From G963556115 sp963666605 (GTDB lineage Bacteria; Planctomycetota; SZUA-567), in assembly GCA_965140405.1 (NCBI GenBank), contig OZ223208.1, forward strand, positions 2,108,001-2,172,000: DNA of 64,000 nucleotides, written 5' to 3'. The translations under genes and the position numbers were made by a program. Every line of letters starts with the position of its first letter. Position 1 is the stretch's first letter. Under the pieces are notes generated by a model. The model searched no databases, was not told where the DNA came from, and saw only the letters and a list, made by a program, of their open reading frames with translations. Positions 53,763 through 62,280 of the stretch are shown piece after piece.

Positions 53763-54179
53763 ATGAATAAAGAATTTTCTTGGCAGCTTAAAAATAACCT
53801 CACTGCTTATCAAAAATTTATTACAGAATTTAATGTATTTATTAAAGATAATAACGTTTCCAAAGCTGGTAATTATGCGCTTAATGTTGCTGTTGAGGAG
53901 TTGATTACAAATACAATCAAGTACAATGTAGATAGTGATAGTATTATTATAGATGTTGAGCTGGTTATAAGTGATAGCTGTTTGGAGTTAGTAATTATAG
54001 ACAATGCGGGTGCTTTTGATATTCATAGTGTTGAGAAGACCGACCTTTCAAAAGACATTGATGAGATAGAGATTGGTGGGCTTGGAATAGATCTAGTAAA
54101 AAAATTATTCGACAGTTGTGAATATAGCTATGTCGATGAGCGTAACTCGGTAAGACTCGTTTATGATTTGAAGAGTTAG
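53763..54179 (+). CDS. RsbW-type anti-sigma/serine kinase (HATPase_c_2)
   Basis: 138 residues. NVAVEELITNTIKYN is the N box of the GHKL ATPase fold, LVIIDNAGAFDI the G1 box (D-x-G/A-x-x-FD), and IGGLGIDLVKKLFDSCEY the G2 box. Likely phosphorylates the STAS protein encoded 215 bases upstream. No sigma-B-like gene is adjacent, so the target may be another regulator. Confidence 0.88.
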   Translation: MNKEFSWQLKNNLTAYQKFITEFNVFIKDNNVSKAGNYALNVAVEELITNTIKYNVDSDSIIIDVELVISDSCLELVIIDNAGAFDIHSVEKTDLSKDIDEIEIGGLGIDLVKKLFDSCEYSYVDERNSVRLVYDLKS

Positions 54180-54227
54180 GGTGTTTTTGTTAATTGAAAT
54201 TATATGATTTGAAGTTTGGATAAAATA

Positions 54228-54914
54228 ATGAATAAAAAAGCTGTTGTATTATTGTCAGGAGGTTTGGATTCTGCTACTGTGTTGGCTATTGCTAAAGACT
54301 TAGGGTATGAGTGTTACTGCTTGTCGTTTTCGTACGGGCAGAGGCATGATTGTGAGATTCAAGCTGCAAAAAAGGTATTTGCTGCAAATAAGGGAAAACT
54401 CTTCAAAATTGTAGAGATTGATTTGAGGGCTTTTGGTGGGTCAGCATTAACAGACGATATTGATGTGCCTAAAGCGAGCAGTAACACAGGAAATGGTGAA
54501 CCTAAAATACCTGTTACTTATGTGCCTGCTAGGAATATTATATTTCTCTCTTATGCTCTTGGATTTGCCGAAGTTAATGGTTGCAATGATATTTTTCTTG
54601 GGGTCAATGCTGTAGACTATTCGGGTTATCCTGATTGTAGACCAGAATTTATAACGTCCTTTGAGCAGACAGCTAATCTTGGTACTAAAGCAGGTGTTGA
54701 GGGTAACGGGTTTAATATTCAGACACCAATTATTAACTTGTCAAAAGCTGACATTATCAAGAAAGGGGTAGCGCTTGGTGTTGACTACTCTCTGACCCAC
54801 TCATGTTATAACCCTTCTCCTGAAGGTTTATCGTGTGGCGAGTGTGATAGCTGTTCACTGCGAATGGCAGGTTTTAAAGATGCAGGGGTTGAGGATCCTA
54901 CTCGTTATATTTAG
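54228..54914 (+). CDS. queC: 7-cyano-7-deazaguanine synthase
   Basis: 228 residues. VVLLSGGLDSATVLA (SGGxDS PP-loop at 10-15) and SFSYGQRHDCEI are diagnostic; VPARNIIFLSYALGFAE and GVNAVDYSGYPDCRPEF follow. The C-terminal CYNPSPEGLSCGECDSC is the zinc-binding four-Cys site. It makes preQ0 from 7-carboxy-7-deazaguanine in queuosine synthesis. The ATG at 54228 is preferred over 54216 since it starts the conserved region. Confidence 0.95.
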   Translation: MNKKAVVLLSGGLDSATVLAIAKDLGYECYCLSFSYGQRHDCEIQAAKKVFAANKGKLFKIVEIDLRAFGGSALTDDIDVPKASSNTGNGEPKIPVTYVPARNIIFLSYALGFAEVNGCNDIFLGVNAVDYSGYPDCRPEFITSFEQTANLGTKAGVEGNGFNIQTPIINLSKADIIKKGVALGVDYSLTHSCYNPSPEGLSCGECDSCSLRMAGFKDAGVEDPTRYI

Positions 54915-54960
54915 AGTGAATTCCTGATGCATATATTTTTATATAAGATTGGATTACTGT

Positions 54961-56532
54961 ATGTCTATAAATATTTATATAACTGGTTTTATGGGATGTG
55001 GAAAGAGTACTGTTGGTATCGGTATTGCTGAGAAGCTTAATAGAAGTTTTATCGATATGGATGCTTTGTTGGTTCAGAGGCTAGGGTGTAGTATCTCTGA
55101 GTACTTTGATAAAAATGGTGAAGAAGCATTTAGGCAGGAAGAGACACTACTTCTAAAGGAGCTATCTGCTAGAGAGATGCTTGTCGTCTCGACTGGGGGT
55201 GGTATTGTTGAAAGTGAGCTTAACCGAAGTGTTATGGAATCAAGCGGTATTGTTTTATATCTTGAAGCATCGCTTGATGAGTGCGCCATGCGTATCGGTG
55301 AAGAAGGCATCAAGTCTCGACCAATGTGGCAGGATAGAGCTGGTATTGAGGAGCTTTTTAATAAACGTGCTGCTCTTTATAATGAAGCTGACATCAAGGT
55401 CAACACTGATACAATAAGTATTGAGAGTGTGATAGAAACCTCTATTAATAAAGTATATCCTGAGGATAAATTCTCAGTGCGTATGGAAGGGATTGATTGT
55501 CCAGTTGTCTGCTCATTTAGTCCGCTTGTTGCTGTGCAATCTGCTATCGAAGGCAGAAAGATCGCAATTCTTACAGATAAAAATGTAGCATCAATCTATA
55601 TGCCAGAATACCAAAAGTTACTGCCAAATGCGCTCGTTATTGAGTTTGAGCCAGGTGAGGAGATAAAATCTCTTGCTGTAGCTGAGAAGGTATACAATCT
55701 ACTGCTTGATAACCATTTTAACAGAGATGATTATTTGCTTGCTCTTGGTGGCGGCACTGTTACTGATCTTGGAGCATTTGTTGCCGCAACGTATAAACGC
55801 GGTATGCACTTCATGTTGGTTAGTACGACATTGCTTGGTTGTGTGGATGCTGCTGTTGGTGGCAAAGCGGCTGTTAATCTTGGAAAGTCAAAAAACATTG
55901 TAGGATCATTTACAATACCCGACCTTGTTGTTCTGGATGCCGGGGCATTCTTTACTTTGAGCAAGGAGTGTATTTCTGACGGATTGGTTGAGGCCTATAA
56001 AACTGGACTTATTCATAACCCTCGGATTGCAGCTCTTATTGAAAATCATTATCAAGAACTTTTGGATGGTGATTTGCCATTGCTAAAATCCATAGCTGCG
56101 CTGTCTGCCCAGTCTAAAGCATCAGTTGTCTCAAATGACTTTAGGGAGAATGGTCAAAGAGCTATCCTTAATTTTGGACACACATATGGACACGCTGTAG
56201 AAGGATTTTATAAGTACAAGCTTTCACACGGTAAGTCTGTTGCTCTTGGGATGATTGTTGCTCTGTATATCTCTATGCTTAGAGGTTTGCTAAAGCAGAG
56301 GTTTGCAGAAGGTATGTGTGACATTATTAGAGCTATAGCTGGTGATTTGCCTGATTTTCCTGATTATGATGCCGCTATGGAAATTATGTCGCATGATAAG
56401 AAGATAAGATCTGGAAAACTTATTTTTATACTACTTAAGGAGTGTGGGCAGACTGTTATAGTTGATGATGTTACCCCGGAAGAGATTCTTGGGGCAATCA
56501 ATGAAATAGAGAAGAGGTATAATAATGAGTAG
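54961..56532 (+). CDS. aroKB: Bifunctional shikimate kinase / 3-dehydroquinate synthase
   Basis: 523 residues. Residues 1-165 are shikimate kinase: GFMGCGKS Walker A (9-16), DMDALL, STGGGIV, SRPMW. From about 180 the dehydroquinate synthase follows: FEPGEEIKS, ALGGGTVTDLGAFVAATYKR, STTLLGCVDAAVGGK and NFGHTYGHAVEG with the zinc-binding His residues. It catalyses steps 2 and 5 of the shikimate pathway. It overlaps aroC by eight bases. Fusion of these two is known in scattered bacteria such as Thermotoga. Confidence 0.95.
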   Translation: MSINIYITGFMGCGKSTVGIGIAEKLNRSFIDMDALLVQRLGCSISEYFDKNGEEAFRQEETLLLKELSAREMLVVSTGGGIVESELNRSVMESSGIVLYLEASLDECAMRIGEEGIKSRPMWQDRAGIEELFNKRAALYNEADIKVNTDTISIESVIETSINKVYPEDKFSVRMEGIDCPVVCSFSPLVAVQSAIEGRKIAILTDKNVASIYMPEYQKLLPNALVIEFEPGEEIKSLAVAEKVYNLLLDNHFNRDDYLLALGGGTVTDLGAFVAATYKRGMHFMLVSTTLLGCVDAAVGGKAAVNLGKSKNIVGSFTIPDLVVLDAGAFFTLSKECISDGLVEAYKTGLIHNPRIAALIENHYQELLDGDLPLLKSIAALSAQSKASVVSNDFRENGQRAILNFGHTYGHAVEGFYKYKLSHGKSVALGMIVALYISMLRGLLKQRFAEGMCDIIRAIAGDLPDFPDYDAAMEIMSHDKKIRSGKLIFILLKECGQTVIVDDVTPEEILGAINEIEKRYNNE

Positions 56533-57577
56533 TGTTTATGGTAATATTCTCAAGGTCTCTACATTCGGTGAATCACATGGCGGTGGCGTAGGTGTTGTTG
56601 TAGATAGTGTGCCAGCAGGCATGACACTTGATGAGGAGATTATTCAGATTGAGTTGAATAAGAGGAGACCAGGTACTTCAAAATTTGTTTCTCCTCGTAA
56701 TGAGGCAGATAAAGTTGAGATAATATCTGGTGTGGCTTCTGGAAAGACACTTGGAACACCAATTATGATGTTGATTAGAAATACGAATCAACGTAGTAAA
56801 GATTATGGTGACCTTTTAGAGAAGTTTCGTCCGTCGCATGCAGATTATGCATATTTTATGAAGTATGGAACAACTCCGCAACCAGGTGGTGGTCGCTCAT
56901 CAGGACGAGAGACTGCTGGACGGGTAGCAGCTGGAGTGATTGCTCGGCTTATTCTTGGGCAAGGAGTTCTATTCAACTCTGCTGTAGTTCAGGTGGGGAA
57001 TATTAAGTCAGAGAAGGTTGATTTTGAATTTGCTCGAAGTAACCCTCTTCGATTTGGTGATGAGTCACTACTTGTAGCAGCTGAAGAAGAGGTTAATAAA
57101 GCTCGTGCAGATGAGGACTCTATAGGCGGAGTCATTGAACTTGAGGTGCGAGGACTTCCTGCTGGGATCGGTGAGCCTGTATTTGACAAACTTGACGCAA
57201 GACTAGCTGGTGCGTTGTTCTCTATAGGAGGGGTAAAGGGTGTAGAGATTGGTGCGGGGTTTACTGCTGCTGGAATGAGAGGATCTGAGTATAATGATCC
57301 TATCTCTGCAAATATGAGTATGACTGAGAGAAATAACGCTGGTGGTATTCTGGGTGGTATTTCTACTGCGGCACCAATCAAGGTGAGAATTGCAGTAAAG
57401 CCTACCCCATCTATCAGTATCCCCCAAGATACCATAAATCTCAAAGGAGAGGCGTGTACTATAGAGGTTAAAGGAAGGCATGATCCGTGTTTGTGCCCTC
57501 GGATTGCTGTTGTTGCTGAGGCTATGATGGCTTTGACTTTGGCTGATTTATTACTTGAACATAGAGCAAGATATTAA
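56525..57577 (+). CDS. aroC: Chorismate synthase
   Basis: 350 residues, typical length. STFGESHGGGVGVVVDSVPAG, NKRRPGTSKFVSPRNEAD, RPSHADYAYFMKYG, GGGRSSGRETAGRVAAG and GGISTAAPI are all classic signatures. It eliminates phosphate from EPSP to chorismate, using reduced FMN. It forms an operon with aroKB upstream and rmlD downstream. Confidence 0.97.
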   Translation: MSSVYGNILKVSTFGESHGGGVGVVVDSVPAGMTLDEEIIQIELNKRRPGTSKFVSPRNEADKVEIISGVASGKTLGTPIMMLIRNTNQRSKDYGDLLEKFRPSHADYAYFMKYGTTPQPGGGRSSGRETAGRVAAGVIARLILGQGVLFNSAVVQVGNIKSEKVDFEFARSNPLRFGDESLLVAAEEEVNKARADEDSIGGVIELEVRGLPAGIGEPVFDKLDARLAGALFSIGGVKGVEIGAGFTAAGMRGSEYNDPISANMSMTERNNAGGILGGISTAAPIKVRIAVKPTPSISIPQDTINLKGEACTIEVKGRHDPCLCPRIAVVAEAMMALTLADLLLEHRARY

Positions 57578-57599
57578 GAGCTCATTAGATAGAGAATTG

Positions 57600-58469
57600 A
57601 TGAAGATACTAATAACTGGTAGCAATGGTATGCTTGGACGTACTATGTGTTCGGAATTTGAAAAGCTTGGCTGGGATGTTTGTCGGGCAGATATAGACGA
57701 GTTTGATGTTACTTCACGAGAAGATACTGAGAAGTTTATTTTGAGTTTTTCTCCAGAAGTAATTGTACACGCTGCCGCTATGACCGATGTTGATAGCTGC
57801 GAAAGCAATAAAGAACAAGCGATGAAGGTCAATCACGAAGGAACTCGTAATGTTGCTCTAGCTTCGCAGAAGAGTGGTGCAAAACTGATTTATATCTCTA
57901 CTGATTATGTCTTTTCAGGAGATCTTGGAAGACCATATACTGAGAAAGATGGAGTCTCACCTAAGACTGTTTACGGTAAGAGCAAACTCTTGGGCGAGGA
58001 TGCTGTTCGGGAACTTTGTAATGACTTCGCGATATGTAGGATTGCATGGCTATATGGAATGGGCGGACCTAGCTTTGTGCATACAATGCTAAGGCTTGGC
58101 AGTGATGAATGCGCTGAACCATTAAAGGTTGTAAACGATCAGAGGGGTACTCCAACATCAGCCTTGGCTGTTGCCTATGGAGTTAAGAATATAATTGAGC
58201 AGTTTGCAACTGGGCTATTTCATATGAGTTGTCACGGCGAAACTACTTGGTATGATTTTGCGAAAGAGATCTTTAAAATTGCTGGTTTAAAGAGGCATAT
58301 TATTCCATGTTCTACAGCGGAATTTCCTAGACCTGCACCTAGACCTTTAGATTCTAGGCTTGAGAATGGAGCATTGTCTCTCTTTGCCCTTCCACCTATG
58401 CCAGAGTGGAAGAAGGCTTTACACGATTTTTTACCTGCTGAAATAAAAAGGATTGCTGAAGATGATTAA
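57600..58469 (+). CDS. rfbD: dTDP-4-dehydrorhamnose reductase
   Basis: 289 residues from the ATG at 57600. ILITGSNGMLGRTM is the NADPH Rossmann motif; AAAMTDVDSCESNKEQAM, YISTDYVFSG (Ser/Tyr) and TVYGKSKLLGED (YxxxK) give the SDR catalytic triad. It makes dTDP-L-rhamnose for surface polysaccharide. The stop overlaps the start of the SPOR lipoprotein gene. Confidence 0.93.
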   Translation: MKILITGSNGMLGRTMCSEFEKLGWDVCRADIDEFDVTSREDTEKFILSFSPEVIVHAAAMTDVDSCESNKEQAMKVNHEGTRNVALASQKSGAKLIYISTDYVFSGDLGRPYTEKDGVSPKTVYGKSKLLGEDAVRELCNDFAICRIAWLYGMGGPSFVHTMLRLGSDECAEPLKVVNDQRGTPTSALAVAYGVKNIIEQFATGLFHMSCHGETTWYDFAKEIFKIAGLKRHIIPCSTAEFPRPAPRPLDSRLENGALSLFALPPMPEWKKALHDFLPAEIKRIAEDD

Positions 58470-59196
58470 ATATTTTATGTTCTTACTTCTGCCACTTTTT
58501 TTGGGCGGTTGCGCTGAGGTGACTCCATTTGAATTGGGACAGAAGGAATATGTAAGCGGAAACTACATTGGGGCGGCTAAAATATTTGCTCAGCATACTT
58601 CTTGGAACTCTGATATTAAGTACGAAGCAATGTATTATGAGGGAATGTGCTGGCTAAATTTAAAAAATTATGATGATGCTAAAACCCTATTCACAAATGT
58701 TATTGAACATTCTGATAATAGAATGATTAAGGCGAAGGCGATAGCAGCCAAGGCAGAAGCCTGTCTGCTAACAGATGACTGCCAAGGTGCGATAAGTCTC
58801 TACAGAATGTTACTACTGGCTGGATATGGTGACTCCTATCCGCAGGATGAGGCGTATGAAATGCTAAGCAAAGCTGCAATTCAGTGCGGTAATACCTCAG
58901 TATTGGATGAATTCGCTGACAGGTTTGGTAGTGTTTCTGGATCTCCAACCAACCCATCATTAGTAAACAACCTAAAAAGAGTCCGAATAGATACCCAATT
59001 TTCATCTAAAGATGAGGCTGTAATGGTTATGTCATCTTTAAAGGACTCTGGTATTGATACCTCGCTTATAAAAGTCACCGCCCCAGATTCTGACTATTAT
59101 ATTGTACAAGTAGGTGCTTTCTCCAATTCAGAAAATGCTGATAGAATGGCACAAAAGGTTCTAAATGCTGGTTGGAAAGTATCAGTTATAGAGTAG
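58462..59196 (+). CDS. SPOR-domain lipoprotein with TPR-like region
   Basis: 244 residues from the ATG at 58462, inside the end of rmlD. Lipobox LFLGGC, then helical repeats (YVSGNYIGAAKIFAQHT, NLKNYDDAKTLFTNVIEHS). The last 70 residues (YYIVQVGAFSNSENADRMAQ) are a SPOR domain that binds denuded peptidoglycan glycan strands at division sites. Likely an outer-membrane division or cell-wall factor. Confidence 0.88.
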   Translation: MIKYFMFLLLPLFLGGCAEVTPFELGQKEYVSGNYIGAAKIFAQHTSWNSDIKYEAMYYEGMCWLNLKNYDDAKTLFTNVIEHSDNRMIKAKAIAAKAEACLLTDDCQGAISLYRMLLLAGYGDSYPQDEAYEMLSKAAIQCGNTSVLDEFADRFGSVSGSPTNPSLVNNLKRVRIDTQFSSKDEAVMVMSSLKDSGIDTSLIKVTAPDSDYYIVQVGAFSNSENADRMAQKVLNAGWKVSVIE

Positions 59197-59213
59197 TATT
59201 ATTCGATACTACT
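59192..59213. terminator. Shared convergent hairpin over two stop codons
   Basis: Perfect 8-bp stem AGTAGTAT / ATACTACT with a 6-base loop. The left arm contains the TAG of the SPOR gene and the right arm the TAG of thiH. Confidence 0.55.
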
Positions 59214-60375
59214 TTGAGCCAGTACAAGCACATTTCTCAAAATATGTATGATCCCAGTCTTTCCAGACTGGGTCATATCCTTTAGATTTTAGCATAGCTA
59301 CTACTTCCTCTGCGTTACGTTCATCAGCTATCACAAATTGTTCAGTGCCTTCCATCTCTTCATCATTACTATAAGCACCAGGGTTTGTCTTGCTACCTGC
59401 ACTCATTCTAGTGATACCTAATGGCACAAGGCTGTCTCTATACTCTTTAGTCTCACGAGTGCTAAGAGCCATGCCAATATCAGCAAAACATAATCTTAGG
59501 GCTAATATTATTTGCGTCAAATTTTTGTCGCTTACTGGATGTAGCCAATCAGGTGTAACCCCTTCAGCAGGTCGCATGCGAGGGAAAGAGACAGAGACCT
59601 TTGTTCGCCAGAAATTTTTAATAATAGCTTGAGCATGTGTTGCCACACAGAGAGACTCATACCTCCAATCGTTGAGTCCTAATAGTGCACCAATACCAAC
59701 TTGTCTCATGCCAGCTTTTGCAGCATCTTCTGGTGCTTGGAGACGGTTTGCATAATGGCTCTTTGGTCCCGATGGGTGGAAATTTGGATATATTTTAGCA
59801 TCATACGTCTCTTGGTAGAGTGTTACACCATCAACTCCAGCGTCAAAGAGTGCTTTGTAGCTTTTTTCATCAACTGGGAAAATTTCAACAGAAATTGTTG
59901 AGAATATTCCGCGTAATGCAGTCGCAAGTTCACATAGATACTCAATTGAAATCTTTGCTGGATCTTCTCCACTAACTAACAAGAGGTCAGAAAAGCCGTC
60001 TTTTTTGATCTCTTTGGCTTCTGAAATAGCTTCCTCTATAGAAAGACGGACTCTTTTTATCTTGTGGGTTGTATTGAAACCACAGTATGTGCATTTATTG
60101 CAACAGTAATTACTGACATAAAGAGGAGCGTATAAAGCCATAGTATTGCCGAATCTCTGGCGTGTAACACGATATGCTGCAGTTGCCATTTCTTCAAGAT
60201 ATTGTTCAGCTGCAGGACTAAGAAAGGTTATTGCCCTTTCAATTGAGTATGGTTTTATTGGTTGAGAAAGCTCTCTTTTAACATCTTCACCAGTTATACT
60301 TTGAAATATGGTGTCAATATCAGTTGTATTGTGGGTTAAATTGTTTTTTTCTAGTTCATTTAGTATATATGACAT
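59209..60375 (-). CDS. thiH: 2-iminoacetate synthase (radical SAM)
   Basis: 388 residues. NYCCNKCTYCGFN holds the CxxxCxxC radical-SAM cluster (C91, C95, C98). DLLLVSGEDPAKI, VEIFPVDEKSYKALFDAGVD and YQETYDAKIYPNFHPSGPKS follow the ThiH pattern; the C-terminal HTYFEKCACTG also fits. It cleaves tyrosine to dehydroglycine for thiazole formation in thiamine synthesis. thiG, thiS and thiF are not next to it. Confidence 0.94.
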   Translation of the reverse strand: MSYILNELEKNNLTHNTTDIDTIFQSITGEDVKRELSQPIKPYSIERAITFLSPAAEQYLEEMATAAYRVTRQRFGNTMALYAPLYVSNYCCNKCTYCGFNTTHKIKRVRLSIEEAISEAKEIKKDGFSDLLLVSGEDPAKISIEYLCELATALRGIFSTISVEIFPVDEKSYKALFDAGVDGVTLYQETYDAKIYPNFHPSGPKSHYANRLQAPEDAAKAGMRQVGIGALLGLNDWRYESLCVATHAQAIIKNFWRTKVSVSFPRMRPAEGVTPDWLHPVSDKNLTQIILALRLCFADIGMALSTRETKEYRDSLVPLGITRMSAGSKTNPGAYSNDEEMEGTEQFVIADERNAEEVVAMLKSKGYDPVWKDWDHTYFEKCACTGSK

Positions 60376-60551
60376 GTCTTGCCTTCACTTAGTTGTGTGA
60401 TATAAAAATAAGTAATATATATTTATTTTAAGAGGGAAAACTGGGATGTCAATATGTTGTTTTAAGTTGTGTTAAATCTTGTAGATTGATATTTCTATTG
60501 TTTGGAGATTTGGGTTTATGTATAATAACTTGAATGAAGATGTTTGTAAAT

Positions 60552-60646
60552 GGAGGTGGATTCGGCCTGGTGGTCGGCTCGGTCTTCAACACCGTTGCAG
60601 GGTAGACAATATTCTGGGTGGGTTCGATTCCCTCGCACCTCCGCCA
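60552..60646 (+). tRNA. tRNA-Sec-like gene (anticodon TCA)
   Basis: 95 bases with encoded CCA. Features of bacterial tRNA-Sec: 8-base acceptor starting GGAGGTG, 6-bp D stem with 4-base loop TGGT, anticodon loop CTTCAAC (TCA), a 7-bp long variable arm (CAGGGTA/TATTCTG with two G-T pairs) and TTCGATT T loop. Three positions do not pair: acceptor pair 8 (G-G), first anticodon-stem pair (T-T) and one T-stem pair (T-T). Either a lineage-specific form or a decaying gene. Confidence 0.82.
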
Positions 60647-60687
60647 TCTTTATATGTGTTGTTGTTTTAGCTGCTTTTGGAGTCAGG

Positions 60688-61740
60688 ATGAAGAGTATTT
60701 TAAATCTCAGTTCTAGTGAACTTGCTGAAGAGATGGAGATTATAGGTGAAAAGAAGTTTCGGACCAAGCAAATTTGGCAATGGTTGCATCAGAAACGAGT
60801 AGATCAGTACTCTCAAATGACAAATGTCTCAAAAAGCCTCAAAGAAAAACTGGAGGAGAACTTTATAATTCGTTCTTTGACAACTTCAGAGCACCAAGTA
60901 TCCAACGATAAACTTACAGAAAAATGGTTGTTCACTTCTAGCTATAGTTCTGCAATGATTGAGAGTGTATTGATCAGAGACATTAAAGGAAACCGCAGAA
61001 CTGTTTGTGTTTCATGTATGAGTGGTTGTCCGGTCGGTTGTGTCTTTTGTGCTACGGGGCAGGGCGGGTTTGATAGGAACTTGAGTACAGCCGAGATTAT
61101 CGAACAGATATATGCTGTTGATAAGCGCTGCCATGAGGTTGACGGTAAGGGGATAAGTAACATTGTATTTATGGGTATGGGTGAACCATTACTCAATCTT
61201 GATAATGTCCTAAAAGCATGTAGGATACTCCATGATGAAGAGGGGATGTTTATCGGTGGAAGAAAGATCACGATCTCTACCGCAGGGATAATCTCTGGTA
61301 TATATAGACTTATTGAACTTGGATGTAATTACCGTTTAGCAATCTCACTTCATGCTCCTGAGCAGTCTTTGCGTGAGAAGTTGATACCTATTGCTGCTAA
61401 GTGGAAGCTCCAAGATCTTATCAAGGCTTTGAAAGAATTTTCAAAGGTAGCGAGCAGAAGTATTACAATTGAGTATTGTCTTATGGACAAAGTAAATAGT
61501 TCCAAAAAGCAAGCGAGAGAGCTTGTTGAATTACTCAAAGGGATTGACTGTAAAATTAACTTGATACCACTTAACCCAACAGAGGAATGTGGTTATACCG
61601 CACCTCCTAAAGATAAGATTAGAGCCTTTCAGAATACTCTGGAGTCTCATGGCATGAATGTCTTACTACGTGAAGAGAAAGGGCAGGACATTGATGCGGC
61701 TTGTGGCCAGCTTAGAGCCAAGAAGAGAGACATCCTGTAG
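60688..61740 (+). CDS. rlmN: 23S rRNA A2503 / tRNA A37 C2-methyltransferase
   Basis: 350 residues from the ATG at 60688 (GGAG six bases upstream). An open frame continues upstream but runs through the tRNA-Sec gene and is not coding. CMSGCPVGCVFCATG carries the radical-SAM CxxxCxxC (C114, C118, C121), with FMGMGEPLLN next; DIDAACGQL near the end holds the Cys that resolves the methylated intermediate. RKFRTKQIWQWLH-type start is typical. Confidence 0.96.
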   Translation: MKSILNLSSSELAEEMEIIGEKKFRTKQIWQWLHQKRVDQYSQMTNVSKSLKEKLEENFIIRSLTTSEHQVSNDKLTEKWLFTSSYSSAMIESVLIRDIKGNRRTVCVSCMSGCPVGCVFCATGQGGFDRNLSTAEIIEQIYAVDKRCHEVDGKGISNIVFMGMGEPLLNLDNVLKACRILHDEEGMFIGGRKITISTAGIISGIYRLIELGCNYRLAISLHAPEQSLREKLIPIAAKWKLQDLIKALKEFSKVASRSITIEYCLMDKVNSSKKQARELVELLKGIDCKINLIPLNPTEECGYTAPPKDKIRAFQNTLESHGMNVLLREEKGQDIDAACGQLRAKKRDIL

Positions 61741-61817
61741 TTATATTTTATTATCAAAAAATATGTATAACTCATTCGGTTATACTATAAAATTACGCTA
61801 TATTATAGGAGATTATG

Positions 61818-62249
61818 ATGTTAAAAGGAATTTCACCACTAATCAGTCCAGAGTTATTAATGATTCTCTCGTCAATGGGACATGGAGACGAACTAGTTCT
61901 TTCTGATGCTCACTTTCCTGCTGAAGCATTCAACCCTACAGTGATTAGAGCTGATGGACTTAAAGTTGATGATCTACTAGATGGAATACTCCCGTTATTT
62001 GAAATTGACTCATATGTTGATGATCCAATTGCTATGATGTTGCCTGCTAACGGGGATAAACTCGACCCAACGGTTGAAGAGAGATTTATGGTTCCTATCA
62101 AAAAACATGCTCCAAATGCACCAGAAATTGTAAGAATGGAACGCTTTGATTTTTATGACCGTGCCAAGGAAGCATTTGTGGTTATTATTACTGGTGACCT
62201 TGCTAAGTATGCTAATATTATTCTTAAAAAAGGTGTTACTCCTTGCTAG
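61818..62249 (+). CDS. fucU: RbsD/FucU mutarotase (L-fucose mutarotase type)
   Basis: 143 residues from the ATG at 61818, after AGGAGATTATG. LKGISPLISPELLMILSSMG, HGDELVLSDAHFPAEAF (catalytic His, Asp) and DDPIAMMLP fit FucU more than RbsD. It interconverts alpha and beta anomers of fucose or a similar sugar. No fucose catabolic genes adjoin it, though a sugar ABC permease lies at the other end of the window. Confidence 0.87.
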   Translation: MLKGISPLISPELLMILSSMGHGDELVLSDAHFPAEAFNPTVIRADGLKVDDLLDGILPLFEIDSYVDDPIAMMLPANGDKLDPTVEERFMVPIKKHAPNAPEIVRMERFDFYDRAKEAFVVIITGDLAKYANIILKKGVTPC

Positions 62250-62280
62250 AGTTTTGAATTAGGAATAATGATAGGACGTT

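Noticed and set aside
60550..60687. Open frame upstream of rlmN giving a 46-residue extension
   Set aside because: It is the tRNA-Sec sequence and its flank read as protein; the conserved RlmN start and ribosome site are at 60688.
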